From an uncultured Bacilli bacterium (GTDB lineage Bacteria; Bacillota_I; Bacilli_A; RF39; UBA660), in contig CAKPMX010000002.1 of assembly GCA_934168205.1 (NCBI GenBank), positions 124,001-188,000 on the forward strand: 64,000 bases of DNA. The letters run 5' to 3'. Positions 50,339-59,621 of this stretch are shown here, piece by piece (position 1 is the first letter of the stretch; each line of letters begins with the position of its first letter). The notes below the pieces were generated by a model that ran no database searches, was not told the origin of the DNA, and worked only from the letters and a program-made list of their open reading frames with translations. Both the position numbers and the translations under genes were made by a program.

Positions 50339-52708
50339 TTAATTTATATTTTGATCAAATTGTGAATTGTAAAGATTTGCATAGAATCCATTTTTCTTTA
50401 ATAGTTCTTCATGATTACCTTGTTCTATGATATCACCTTCGTTCATAACAAGAATTAAATCAGCATTTTTAATAGTTGAAAGTCTATGAGCAATTATGAA
50501 ACTAGTTCTTCCTTGCATAAGTTTATCCATGGCTTTTTGAACTAATTCTTCAGTTCTAGTATCAACGTTAGATGTTGCTTCATCTAGAATTAAGAATGGA
50601 GCGTCTTCTATCATACCTCTTGCGATAGTTAGAAGTTGTTTTTGTCCAGCAGAGATACTTTCATTGTCACTAAGTTCAGTGTTGTATCCTTCTGGAAGTG
50701 TTTTTATAAAATGATCTAGACCTATTGTTTTACATACTTCTTTTATTTTGTCATCCGATACATTTTGTTGATTATATACGATATTTTCTTTTATTGTACC
50801 GTTAAATAGCCAAGTATCTTGTAAGACCATAGTAAATAAAGTATGAATGTTTTCTCTTGATAAGTCATTAATTGATGTTCCATCTATTATTATGTCGCCA
50901 GAATTTATTTCGTAGAACTTCATTAATAAGTTAACAAGGGTTGTCTTTCCAGCTCCTGTTGGTCCTACAATGGCAATTTTTTGTCCTGGTTTAGCACTAG
51001 CAGTAAAGTTTTTAATAGTTGGCTTTTCATTTCCATCGTATTTAAAGACAACATTTTTAAATTCTATTTTACCAGCAGCTTGTTCTTTACCTAAAACTTT
51101 AGTTATTTCTTTTTGATTACTCATTTCTTTTTCATCTAAGAATTCATAAACTCTTTCACTTGCTGCTGCTGTTGACTGTAGTCTTGCGGTTGCTTGAGCT
51201 AATTGCGATAATGGTGATGAGAATAATCTAACATAAGTGATGAAGGCTACAATTACACCAAAGGTAATGTTACCGTTCATAGTTAGTAAAGCTCCAACGA
51301 TACATACAGCAACATATCCAAAGTTTCCGATGAATTGCATCATTGATGGCATAAGTCCTGATAAAAATTGACTTTTGCGGTTAGCATTGTATAGTTTTTT
51401 ATTTAATTCATCAAACTTTTTATTAGCTTCTTCTGTACCATTGTATACTTTAACGACATTAATACCTGAATATACTTCTTCGATATGACCATTTAAGTTT
51501 CCAAGTTCTACTTGGCGTTCAGTAAAGTATTTTTGTGATTTGCCTAATACTAAGAACATGAATATAAATCCAAAAAGACTTGATAATATTGCGGTGATTG
51601 CTAAAATCCAGTTAGTTACAAACATCATTATTATTGTACCTAGTAGTAAGGCTGTTGCACTTACCAAAGTTGACAATGATTCATTCATTGACTGAGCTAT
51701 TGTATCAATATCATTGGTAATTCTTGATAAAATATCGCCAGTAGAATGGGCATCAAAATATTTTAAAGGTAATTTATTAATTTTTGTAGATATACTAGTA
51801 CGAAGCTTTTGAGCAAATCTATTAGCAGCTTCAGTCATAGCAATAGATTCAAAATAATTAAATAAAGCACTTATTATATATAAAGATGCTAGTAAAATAG
51901 TTATATTTTTAATTTTTTCTAAGTCCATTTTTGGCTCTACTAGTGTTTTAATACTTGTAGGTAATTCATCTATTTTTTTATATAATTTATTTACATCAAC
52001 ATCTTTTTTATCTTTGATATCAAGGGACTTAAAGATGGTTAAAAATTCAACCTGATCTTTGCTAGATATAGTTTTATTTAGTAGTTTTATTTCTGGTAGT
52101 AATATTTTTGATAAGTTAGGACTTAACTCAGCGTCTTTATTAGCTGAGAAATCTAGTAAAGCTATTTTGTCTTCTACAGTTATTTTAGTATTTTTGTAAG
52201 TTGTATCTTTTAAAATGCTTTTCAAAATATTTTCTGGCAAACTACTAAGTTCAGTCAAAGCATTAGTAGGATCTTCTTTAACTTTTAATAGAAAACTATT
52301 GAAGGTAACTTTATCTTCTTGTGAAATTTCTGTTGAAGTTAAGATTTTTCTAATGTTATTTTCTCCTAAATCAATACTTAATATCTCTTGAATATTTTTC
52401 ATTGATTTGTCGGATGTAACATTTTCTGTAATACTTTTGGTTACTGTTTCTAAGTTTTTACTATTTACGACTAATCCTTTAGAGATTTCATCAGTTAAAT
52501 CTGATAAGATGTTTGGCGTAAAAATAGCTAAAATTGAGGCAGCTGTTGCAAGAAATAATGATATAAATATTAATACTTTGAAAGCATTTAATTCATGAAA
52601 TAATCTTTTTATGGCGGCTCTAAAGTTCTTTGGCTTTTCTACTGCCCTACTAGCTCCTGGAGGACCGTGTCTTCTTGGCTCTCTTGTATTTTCTTTATCG
52701 TTAGACAT
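50339..52708 (-). CDS. ABC exporter subunit with large loop insertion (canonical NBD)
   Basis: A type I ABC half-transporter of 789 residues, much longer than the usual ~580. The first helix (about 43-65) is separated from the second (about 268) by ~200 residues of charged, helical sequence outside the membrane. Then five more helices and an NBD with Walker A G-P-T-G-A-G-K-T, signature I-S-A-G-Q and Walker B 'L-I-L-D-E-A-T-S' with the catalytic Glu. It overlaps the partner gene by 8 bp. Multidrug or peptide export by a BmrCD/TM287-288-like heterodimer is the likely role. Confidence 0.88.
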   Translation of the reverse strand: MSNDKENTREPRRHGPPGASRAVEKPKNFRAAIKRLFHELNAFKVLIFISLFLATAASILAIFTPNILSDLTDEISKGLVVNSKNLETVTKSITENVTSDKSMKNIQEILSIDLGENNIRKILTSTEISQEDKVTFNSFLLKVKEDPTNALTELSSLPENILKSILKDTTYKNTKITVEDKIALLDFSANKDAELSPNLSKILLPEIKLLNKTISSKDQVEFLTIFKSLDIKDKKDVDVNKLYKKIDELPTSIKTLVEPKMDLEKIKNITILLASLYIISALFNYFESIAMTEAANRFAQKLRTSISTKINKLPLKYFDAHSTGDILSRITNDIDTIAQSMNESLSTLVSATALLLGTIIMMFVTNWILAITAILSSLFGFIFMFLVLGKSQKYFTERQVELGNLNGHIEEVYSGINVVKVYNGTEEANKKFDELNKKLYNANRKSQFLSGLMPSMMQFIGNFGYVAVCIVGALLTMNGNITFGVIVAFITYVRLFSSPLSQLAQATARLQSTAAASERVYEFLDEKEMSNQKEITKVLGKEQAAGKIEFKNVVFKYDGNEKPTIKNFTASAKPGQKIAIVGPTGAGKTTLVNLLMKFYEINSGDIIIDGTSINDLSRENIHTLFTMVLQDTWLFNGTIKENIVYNQQNVSDDKIKEVCKTIGLDHFIKTLPEGYNTELSDNESISAGQKQLLTIARGMIEDAPFLILDEATSNVDTRTEELVQKAMDKLMQGRTSFIIAHRLSTIKNADLILVMNEGDIIEQGNHEELLKKNGFYANLYNSQFDQNIN

Positions 52709-54458
52709 TTTCTAATTCCTCCTTTGATAATTGTGATAAGGCTATTTGTTTATATACTTCACATGACTTTAATAATTCTTTGTGTGTACCTATACCAACA
52801 CATTCACCATTATCTAAAACTAATATTTTGTCAGCATTCATAATTGTACCAATGCGTTGAGCAACAATTAAGTTTGTAGCATCTTTTGTATGCTTTTTTA
52901 ATTCTTTTCGCAATACGGCATCGGTTTTGTAGTCAAGTGCTGAGAATGAATCATCAAATATATATATTTCGGGATTTCTAGCTATGGCTCTGGCAATTGC
53001 TAAACGTTGTTTTTGACCTCCGGAAATATTAGTACCATTTTGAGATAATTCTGTTTGATATTGTTCGTCCATTTTTTCAACGAATTCTTTTGCCTGGGCT
53101 ACTTTTATAGCTGTCTTTACATCCTCTTCAGATTTTTTGTTACTACTTTTTCCATATGATACATTAAAGTCTACAGAGCCATTGAATATAACGGCTTTTT
53201 GTGGGATGTAACCTAATTTATTATTTAATGTTTCTTCTTTATATTTCTTAACGTTTATACCATCTATTAAGACTTCTCCTTCACTAGCATCATAAAATCT
53301 CGGTACTAAGTTAATAAGTGTTGATTTGCCTGAACCTGTTGAACCTATAAAGGCTACTGTTTCACCTTTGTTTGCCTTGAATGAAATATTTTTTAAGACA
53401 TATTCTTCAGCATCTGGGTATTTAAATGAAACATTTTTAAATTCTACTGTACCTGTTTCCTTGGTTTTTTCTGAGAAGTTTCCTTCAATTACAGAGTTTT
53501 TAGTCTCTAGTACTTCATTGATACGTTCTGCAGATACTTGGGCTCTTGGAAGCATCATAAATATCATTGCTAGCATTAAGAAAGACATTATTATTTGCAT
53601 AGCGTAAGATGAAAATACTACCATGTCACCAAATAAAGCTATTTTATTTGCCATTAAAGCTCCGTCAATTAAAGATGAACCAATGAAATATATAGATAAT
53701 GCTAAACCATTCATTACTAAAAACATTATTGGTGATAATATAGCAAATTTCTTCTGATTAAATAATTGTTGATTAGTTAATTTTTCATTAACTTCTTCAA
53801 ATTTATCTTCTTGATATTTTTCAGCATTAAAGGCTCTTACAACTCTAATACCAGTTAAGTTTTCTCTTGTTACACCATTTACTTTGTCAATTAATTTTTG
53901 GACAATTTTAAACTTAGGCATAACTATCATTGTTATGATACCTATTACGGATAATAATATTACAACAGCAACAGCGGTTGTGGCACTCCATTGCCAGCTT
54001 TTATTTAGTATTTTGAATATTGCCCAGGCTGCTGTTATAGGGGCTTTTAACAATAATTGTAGACCAAAGCTAATTAGCATTTCTATTTGAGTTATATCAT
54101 TAGTAGTTCTTGTTATTAAACTGTTCGTTTTAAATAATTTGATTTCACTCATTGAAAGCTCTTCTACTTTGGAAAAAAGGCTTTTCCTTAAATTCATTGA
54201 GAATGAAGAAGCTACATTAGCAATTATATAACCTACTATTATGGCAGCTACTAAACTACCAAAGGCGCAAATAATCATCCAAATACCATTGTAGATAATT
54301 TCTGACATCTTACTACCTTCTGTTTGAACTAATCTTGTTATTTGAGACATGTAGTCTGGCATTTTTAATTCTAGCCAAACTTCTATTACTATTAGTATTA
54401 AGGCTATAAAAGAAAATATCCATTCTTTCTTTTGAAATCTTTTAAGTAATTTAATCAT
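52701..54458 (-). CDS. ABC exporter subunit (degenerate NBD)
   Basis: A type I half-transporter of 585 residues: six helices and an NBD with Walker A G-S-T-G-S-G-K-S-T, signature N-I-S-G-G-Q. Walker B is 'I-Y-I-F-D-D-S-F-S', with Asp where the catalytic Glu is expected, so this site is the degenerate one of a heterodimer. It starts 3 bp after the MarR gene and is coupled to the larger subunit. Confidence 0.92.
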   Translation of the reverse strand: MIKLLKRFQKKEWIFSFIALILIVIEVWLELKMPDYMSQITRLVQTEGSKMSEIIYNGIWMIICAFGSLVAAIIVGYIIANVASSFSMNLRKSLFSKVEELSMSEIKLFKTNSLITRTTNDITQIEMLISFGLQLLLKAPITAAWAIFKILNKSWQWSATTAVAVVILLSVIGIITMIVMPKFKIVQKLIDKVNGVTRENLTGIRVVRAFNAEKYQEDKFEEVNEKLTNQQLFNQKKFAILSPIMFLVMNGLALSIYFIGSSLIDGALMANKIALFGDMVVFSSYAMQIIMSFLMLAMIFMMLPRAQVSAERINEVLETKNSVIEGNFSEKTKETGTVEFKNVSFKYPDAEEYVLKNISFKANKGETVAFIGSTGSGKSTLINLVPRFYDASEGEVLIDGINVKKYKEETLNNKLGYIPQKAVIFNGSVDFNVSYGKSSNKKSEEDVKTAIKVAQAKEFVEKMDEQYQTELSQNGTNISGGQKQRLAIARAIARNPEIYIFDDSFSALDYKTDAVLRKELKKHTKDATNLIVAQRIGTIMNADKILVLDNGECVGIGTHKELLKSCEVYKQIALSQLSKEELENV

Positions 54459-54461
54459 GTT

Positions 54462-54914
54462 TTATATACCTTCCTTCTTTTTGATGTTTTCTTTCATTTG
54501 TGATATTACTTTTAGAAATACTTCTAGGTCTTTATCTGATATATCCTTTATTATATTATTCTCTATTTTTTTAATTTTCTTTGAATATTCATCAAATCTT
54601 TTAGGGATTTTATCATTTAGAATAATTTTTTTAGTTCTAGTATCAGATTCATCGGTTATTCTTTCTATCAGACCATTCTTTTCCATTGTATGCAAAACAC
54701 CAGATACTGTTGCACGTCGTAAATTTAAAACTTTTTCTAAATCTTTTTGATATATATCTTTATTTTTATTATTAAGAATATATTCGATAATTTGACATTG
54801 CGTTGGCGTTGGCAAAAGATTTTCTTTTTGCTTTATATCACTGTTGCTAATAAGCTCTCTTACTATCATTTTTTCAAGTGATTTTATTTCATATAGAACT
54901 TTATTATCATTCAT
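54462..54914 (-). CDS. MarR family regulator
   Basis: This 150-residue winged-helix protein has a 'L-P-T-P-T-Q-C-Q-I-I-E-Y-I-L' helix, recognition helix around 'L-R-R-A-T-V-S-G-V-L-H-T-M-E' and a wing 'D-E-S-D-T-R-T-K-K-I'. It heads the ABC exporter operon and very probably represses it in response to an exported compound. Confidence 0.92.
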   Translation of the reverse strand: MNDNKVLYEIKSLEKMIVRELISNSDIKQKENLLPTPTQCQIIEYILNNKNKDIYQKDLEKVLNLRRATVSGVLHTMEKNGLIERITDESDTRTKKIILNDKIPKRFDEYSKKIKKIENNIIKDISDKDLEVFLKVISQMKENIKKKEGI

Positions 54915-54947
54915 AATTTCACCTTCATTTCCATACTTTGCGTTTTA

Positions 54948-54977
54948 ATTTTAATACTTGGTTTTAGTTTTGTCAAT
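54948..54977 (-). promoter_or_regulatory. Promoter of the marR-ABC operon
   Basis: On the minus strand TTGACA, 18 nt and TAAAAT, about 35 nt before marR. Confidence 0.7.
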
Positions 54978-55035
54978 AACCTTACAATTTTTAAAGACAA
55001 ATTAAAAGTAGCTTTACACTACTTAAATTTTAAAA

Positions 55036-55112
55036 TGGTAGCCTGTACGGAATTCGAATCCGTGAATGTTGCCTTGAGAGGGCAATGTGTTAAGCCACTT
55101 CACCAACAGGCC
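55036..55112 (-). tRNA. tRNA-Glu (CTC)
   Basis: A 77-nt cloverleaf: acceptor GGCCTGT/ACAGGCT, anticodon stem TTGCC/GGCAA with loop CTCTCAA (anticodon CTC), T loop TTCGAAT, encoded CCA. The D arm is like that of Bacillus tRNA-Glu. Confidence 0.9.
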
Positions 55113-55144
55113 ATTTAATTTATGCCTTTTTCAAGGACATTTCA

Positions 55145-55173
55145 ATTTTACCATAGTTAATTTAGTTTTTCAA
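55145..55173 (-). promoter_or_regulatory. Promoter of tRNA-Glu
   Basis: On the minus strand TTGAAA, 17 nt and TAAAAT, ending 32 nt before the tRNA. Confidence 0.65.
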
Positions 55174-55265
55174 TACGTCAAATTAGTTTTTGACAAATAA
55201 ACATTGAAAGTTGTTGCGTACTTTATATTTTTTTCTTATACTTAAATAAAGGTGGTAATGCTGAT

Positions 55266-56012
55266 ATGGGTCTATTTGATAAAAAATATGATGTTGATAA
55301 AGACAGATTAATGAGACAGTTTTCGCCAGATGAAGGATATTATTACGTTAAAGTTGTTGATGGGAAAAAGGTAAAAATTGACTCTTCTGAATTAAATTCT
55401 AAAACTAACAAACTTCTGAAAGGAGAAAATCAAAAGCTTGCTTCAGATCGTGAATTATTAGAAAAAGAGGCTAAGAGATTTTATTTAGCTGAACGACAAA
55501 GAAAACTTGAAAAACTTGGTTATCCATGTCATTCTTTTGAGTATCTTGGTGAAGTTCAAGGAAGTATTTCTCCTTTAATGCAGGATTTTTTAGATGATTT
55601 AGTTAGTGAAAAGGATGTTTTGTTGGGAGTTCATAGAGTTAAAGAAGGAGTTTCGATGGATGATATTGGCGATATATTAGAAAATGGTTTAATAATATAT
55701 GGTCATTTAGCTGGAACTACTAATTCTAAGAGAGATTTAGCAAGTACAGTTAGTTATTATCCTGATAATAGTACTGTTCTAAAAGAATTGATGTATGCAA
55801 ATGAATATAAAAATGCATCCGGTTCTATTTTAATTAGGATTCCAGATGAAGACTTAGAAAAAGATGATGATATTTATATTACTACTGGAAATAATGTTAG
55901 AGTTAATCCAAAATATATTCTCGGGTTTGTTCCGGTTGATAAAGATCATTATGTTGATAGGCTCGTTACTAAAACTGATTTAAAGGCGGAAGTTATACAA
56001 AATAAAAAATAG
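55266..56012 (+). CDS. Hypothetical protein, 248 aa
   Basis: A soluble protein with a helical N-terminal half (about 60-85, Lys/Glu-rich) and a strand-rich C-terminal half containing 'L-L-G-V-H-R-V', 'I-L-E-N-G-L-I-I-Y-G-H' and 'N-P-K-Y-I-L-G-F-V-P-V'. The C-terminal pattern recalls ADP-ribosyltransferase-like folds, but I see no proven catalytic set, so no function is given. AAAGGTGG precedes the start. Confidence 0.6.
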   Translation: MGLFDKKYDVDKDRLMRQFSPDEGYYYVKVVDGKKVKIDSSELNSKTNKLLKGENQKLASDRELLEKEAKRFYLAERQRKLEKLGYPCHSFEYLGEVQGSISPLMQDFLDDLVSEKDVLLGVHRVKEGVSMDDIGDILENGLIIYGHLAGTTNSKRDLASTVSYYPDNSTVLKELMYANEYKNASGSILIRIPDEDLEKDDDIYITTGNNVRVNPKYILGFVPVDKDHYVDRLVTKTDLKAEVIQNKK

Positions 56013-56032
56013 TGCCAATTAGGTACTATTTT
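56007..56032. terminator. Bidirectional terminator
   Basis: AATAGTGCC/GGTACTATT stem with T tract between convergent genes. Confidence 0.7.
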
Positions 56033-56316
56033 CTTGGTTTTAATGTTTTTATTAAGACTTGTTTTTTACCACATAATAGGCATGTTTGTGCGATTTCTTC
56101 AGTTTCAATAGTAAAGTCAATTGCTTTAGTAAGATTTAATGGTTTCATAGTATATGTCCTATAATTTTTCTTTGGATTTGATGATGCAACAAAGATATGA
56201 TCTTCTTCACTTGTACAAATCTTAATACCAAGTTTTTCTTCTAATGATATATCATTTCTAGTATCTTCTTTTGCTGTTCTTAACATATTAACTAATTGAT
56301 CTTCTAATTTACTCAT
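56026..56316 (-). CDS. Hypothetical protein with CxxC, 96 aa
   Basis: Helical N-terminus, then strands, ending with a C-L-L-C-G-K-K knuckle. Only one CxxC pair is present, so it may form half of a zinc site. It is 50 bp downstream of murC on the same strand. Not recognised. Confidence 0.55.
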   Translation of the reverse strand: MSKLEDQLVNMLRTAKEDTRNDISLEEKLGIKICTSEEDHIFVASSNPKKNYRTYTMKPLNLTKAIDFTIETEEIAQTCLLCGKKQVLIKTLKPRK

Positions 56317-56365
56317 ATTATCACTTCCAATTGGCGTATATTATATACGAAAAAAGAAGAATTGT

Positions 56366-57676
56366 CTAGTTTTTTTGCAATTCTTCTTTATATGCATTGA
56401 TTAAGCCATCTACATATGCACATCCCATGAAACAAACTACTGAATCTTTTTCTTTTAATAATTTATCAATTGTGCTTTCACTTATTATTTCGCCAGAATC
56501 AAGTCCCGCTAAAATAATTGATGAAGATATTCCAGGATAATCTTCTGGTTTCTCTCTATTACAGTCAATTTCAGTTAGATATGTTTTATCAGCAATTTTA
56601 AATGCTTCAATAAACTCATTTTTAAAGTCTCTTGTTCTTGAGTATGTATTTGGTACAAAAACAACGACTAATCTTTTGTTTGGATATTTTTGTTTAACAG
56701 CTTCTAAAGTAACTTTTATTTCAGTAGGATGATGAGCATAGTCATCTATTATGATGCTTTCACCTACTCTTTGCTCGGCAAAACGTCTTTTGGCGTTTTT
56801 AAATGTCTTTAGAAGTTTTTCTATGGTATCTTTTTCTAAACCTATTTCTTTTGTCATGATGATAGCTGCGGTTGCATCCATTACCATATGTTTACCATAT
56901 AATGGAATGCTGAAATGACCATATAATTCATTATTTATATATAAATCAAATGATGAACCATTTTCTTTTAATGATACGTTTTTTATAACGATATCATTAT
57001 TTTCATTAAATCCATAAAATAAAACTTTGGTTTTATAATTAATTTTTCTAACTTCTTCGTTATCTCCGTTAGCAACTATTAATTTTTTAGTTTGATTAGC
57101 AAATATTTCAAATGTACTTCTGATATCGTCTATATCCTTGTAACATTCTAAGTGTTCAGCTTCAATATTTGTGATTATTGAATATGTTGGATGATAAGCT
57201 GTGAAATGTCTGTTAAACTCATCACTTTCGACAACATAATATTTATTTTCTCTAGTTGCGTGGCCATCGCCTGCTCCGATAAAATAGTTACAACCTACTG
57301 TATTTTCTAATAAATGTCTTATAATAGATGAAGTTGTTGTTTTACCATGAGTACCAGATACTCCTACAGTTGAAAATTCATCTATTACATCGCCCATTAT
57401 TTCATTGTATTTTTTAATGGTTAGACCTAGACTTTTTACTCTTTGCATTTCTGGATGATCTTCTTTAAAAGCTACACTATAAGTTACAATAGTATCAGGA
57501 CTTATTTCATGATTACCATCATAATATATGGGAATATTTCTTGCTTCTAAACCATCTTGAGTAAATTTATGACCTTTTGCGTCATCGTAGCCAGATACAT
57601 CGTTTCCCAAATCACTTAAAATTTGAGCTAAAGTTGACATACCAGTTCCTTTTATACCAATACAATAATATTTCAT
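56366..57676 (-). CDS. murC: UDP-N-acetylmuramate-L-alanine ligase
   Basis: A Mur ligase of 436 residues: N-terminal 'I-G-I-K-G-T-G-M-S-T-L-A-Q' nucleotide-fold loop, ATP-binding 'G-T-H-G-K-T-T-T' (about 108), 'N-I-E-A-E-H-L-E' and C-terminal 'D-D-Y-A-H-H-P-T-E'. It adds the first Ala to the peptidoglycan stem. So the cell makes a wall, which also fits the sortase. Start is the ATG 8 nt behind GAGGAG. Confidence 0.95.
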   Translation of the reverse strand: MKYYCIGIKGTGMSTLAQILSDLGNDVSGYDDAKGHKFTQDGLEARNIPIYYDGNHEISPDTIVTYSVAFKEDHPEMQRVKSLGLTIKKYNEIMGDVIDEFSTVGVSGTHGKTTTSSIIRHLLENTVGCNYFIGAGDGHATRENKYYVVESDEFNRHFTAYHPTYSIITNIEAEHLECYKDIDDIRSTFEIFANQTKKLIVANGDNEEVRKINYKTKVLFYGFNENNDIVIKNVSLKENGSSFDLYINNELYGHFSIPLYGKHMVMDATAAIIMTKEIGLEKDTIEKLLKTFKNAKRRFAEQRVGESIIIDDYAHHPTEIKVTLEAVKQKYPNKRLVVVFVPNTYSRTRDFKNEFIEAFKIADKTYLTEIDCNREKPEDYPGISSSIILAGLDSGEIISESTIDKLLKEKDSVVCFMGCAYVDGLINAYKEELQKN

Positions 57677-57799
57677 TTTATACACTCCTCGTTACTTTTA
57701 GTATACAATATTTATTTTTGTAAGTAAAGTTATCTATATACACTATATGTTATATTAGATATTTTTAGAAAGAAAAAGATTGAACTTTATTCAATCATT

Positions 57800-57979
57800 T
57801 TAGTTTTCTTTATTTTCTTGTCTGTTAGTTCTTGCTGCTTTTCTTTTATCACGACATTCTTTGCATCTCTTTGGTTCATTATCTAAACCTTTTTCTTTGT
57901 AGAATGCTTGTTCTCCAGCAGTAAAAACAAATTCATTTCCACAGTCTTGACAAACTAATGTCTTGTCTTCGAACTCCAT
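57800..57979 (-). CDS. Zinc-ribbon protein, 59 aa
   Basis: Two Cys pairs, C-Q-D-C-G and C-K-E-C-R, separated by 'F-V-F-T-A-G-E-Q-A-F-Y', match the probable zinc-ribbon family found in many Bacillota; a basic tail follows. GGAGG lies before the ATG. It is probably nucleic-acid or protein binding. Confidence 0.82.
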   Translation of the reverse strand: MEFEDKTLVCQDCGNEFVFTAGEQAFYKEKGLDNEPKRCKECRDKRKAARTNRQENKEN

Positions 57980-58141
57980 CGTTTACCTCCTTATTAAGAA
58001 TTGGACTTATGAAAAGGATATAGTTTCCAGTCTCAATAAAGAGGAAAAATAATAGCCAATTTTATATCAAAAATCCAGTGATATCTCACATTTAATAATA
58101 TAACATTTTTGGTAAATTTATGCAATGTGTAGATAACAATT

Positions 58142-58879
58142 TTACATTTTGTATTTACTTTTTACTTTTTGATAGGCCTTTTTACTATCTTCTACTGTTG
58201 CTATTTTAGTATTGGCCATGTGTTCTATTTCATATATTGCTAAGGCATAATAGTTAGCATAATTATCAGAAACACCAGCTTTTAAGTCTTCATTTAAACG
58301 TCTCATAGCAAGTGATGGAATTTTTCCAGTTACATTAGTTCCAAAACTATTTGTTAAAACAGAGTTTAATATTGAACGCATTGTTCTTCTGTATAATATG
58401 TCTTCTTCTGTTTCTTCATCTACTAAACTTAATTCTAAATCAATTAAGGCAATATGGTCTGAAAACAAGATGTTGTCTCCACCAATGTCTTCTGTTTTTA
58501 TATGATGTTGTGATAAAGTACGTACTTCTTTTTTGATTCTATTTAAGGCGTTCTTTAATACCTCAATTCTTGTGTCTTGAGGTATTTCTTCTAGGCTTAC
58601 TCCTGGCATTATTGTTGATGTATATCCATATAGTTCTTTTTCACTTTTAAAAATATTTTTTGGTGTTGCAATTGATGGTGTATCAGTTATTTCTGATAAT
58701 GCTTCTAATGTTTTTAATACTTCTTGATTTTCTCTTGCTGCTAGCGAATAATATTCATCATTTAATATTTTTAAATATTCATCTTCATTATAACGATATA
58801 TTGTACTACAACTTCCTTTCGCAACAATATCTTTTTCTTGTAAATTTAAATCGGCTACTGAATTAATAATAGTTTGCAT
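58142..58879 (-). CDS. Protein-kinase-like protein, 245 aa
   Basis: The N-terminus has a Gly-rich loop and Lys ('V-A-K-G-S-C-S-T-I-Y-R', then 'Y-L-K-I'). Later 'D-I-G-G-D-N-I-L-F' followed by 'A-L-I-D-L-E' looks like a catalytic loop (Asp, Asn) and metal-binding Asp of the kinase/aminoglycoside phosphotransferase fold. The C-terminal lobe is short. The substrate is unknown and activity unproven. Confidence 0.65.
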   Translation of the reverse strand: MQTIINSVADLNLQEKDIVAKGSCSTIYRYNEDEYLKILNDEYYSLAARENQEVLKTLEALSEITDTPSIATPKNIFKSEKELYGYTSTIMPGVSLEEIPQDTRIEVLKNALNRIKKEVRTLSQHHIKTEDIGGDNILFSDHIALIDLELSLVDEETEEDILYRRTMRSILNSVLTNSFGTNVTGKIPSLAMRRLNEDLKAGVSDNYANYYALAIYEIEHMANTKIATVEDSKKAYQKVKSKYKM

Positions 58880-58936
58880 AGTATCCTCCCTTTTTATGGC
58901 GCCTATTATAACATAAAATAAAGAAAAAATAAAGCT

Positions 58937-59557
58937 TTAATTGTTATTCGCTTTATTTTGTTCCCTTTCTAATTTAGAGTATATGCAACCACAGTAGTCT
59001 TGACGATATAAATTATACTCTTTTGATAATTCAATGCTTCTTTTATAACCATTTTTCTTTTTAAAATCAGAATATAAGTAATTAGCTTGATATTTTTCTG
59101 ATAAATTTTCTCCTATTTCATTTAGCCAGGATGTCTTTTTATATGGACTTAGAGTTAGTGTTGTTGCGAAGAAATCAAAGCTTTTTTCTTTAGCGACTTT
59201 AGCTGTTTCTTCTAGTCTTAATTCATAACATTTGTAACAACGCTTACCCTGTTCTTTTTCTTTTTCTAGACCTTTAGCTATTTTAAAGAATTCTTTTGGC
59301 TCATATCTTGAATCAATTATATTAATTTGATATTTGAAATTTAATTTTGATATAAATTTTCTTAGTTCATCTAGTCTTTTTTGATATTCTTTTTCTTCAG
59401 TAATATTTGGATTATAATAAAGAATTGAAATTATAAAATGTGAGGCTAATCTTTCTAATACGGCTGATGAACATGGTGCACAACAAGCATGTAATAATAG
59501 ACTGGAACCTTCTTTAGAATTTAAAATTTGTTCTTCCATTAATTTTTCATAATTCAT
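58937..59557 (-). CDS. queH: Epoxyqueuosine reductase QueH
   Basis: This has the QueH (DUF208) cysteine pattern: 'L-L-H-A-C-C-A-P-C-S-S' near the N-terminus, 'R-C-Y-K-C-Y-E' in the middle and 'Y-C-G-C' at the end, ligands for an Fe-S cluster. It makes queuosine in tRNA in the last step. Start is the ATG behind AGAAGTGAT. An AAATAAAGC/GCTTTATTT stem overlaps its stop. Confidence 0.93.
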   Translation of the reverse strand: MNYEKLMEEQILNSKEGSSLLLHACCAPCSSAVLERLASHFIISILYYNPNITEEKEYQKRLDELRKFISKLNFKYQINIIDSRYEPKEFFKIAKGLEKEKEQGKRCYKCYELRLEETAKVAKEKSFDFFATTLTLSPYKKTSWLNEIGENLSEKYQANYLYSDFKKKNGYKRSIELSKEYNLYRQDYCGCIYSKLEREQNKANNN

Positions 59558-59621
59558 AAGTATCACTTCTTTTCGTTTCGTATTATAGCATATTTTTTCT
59601 CTTTTTAGTATATAAATTACT

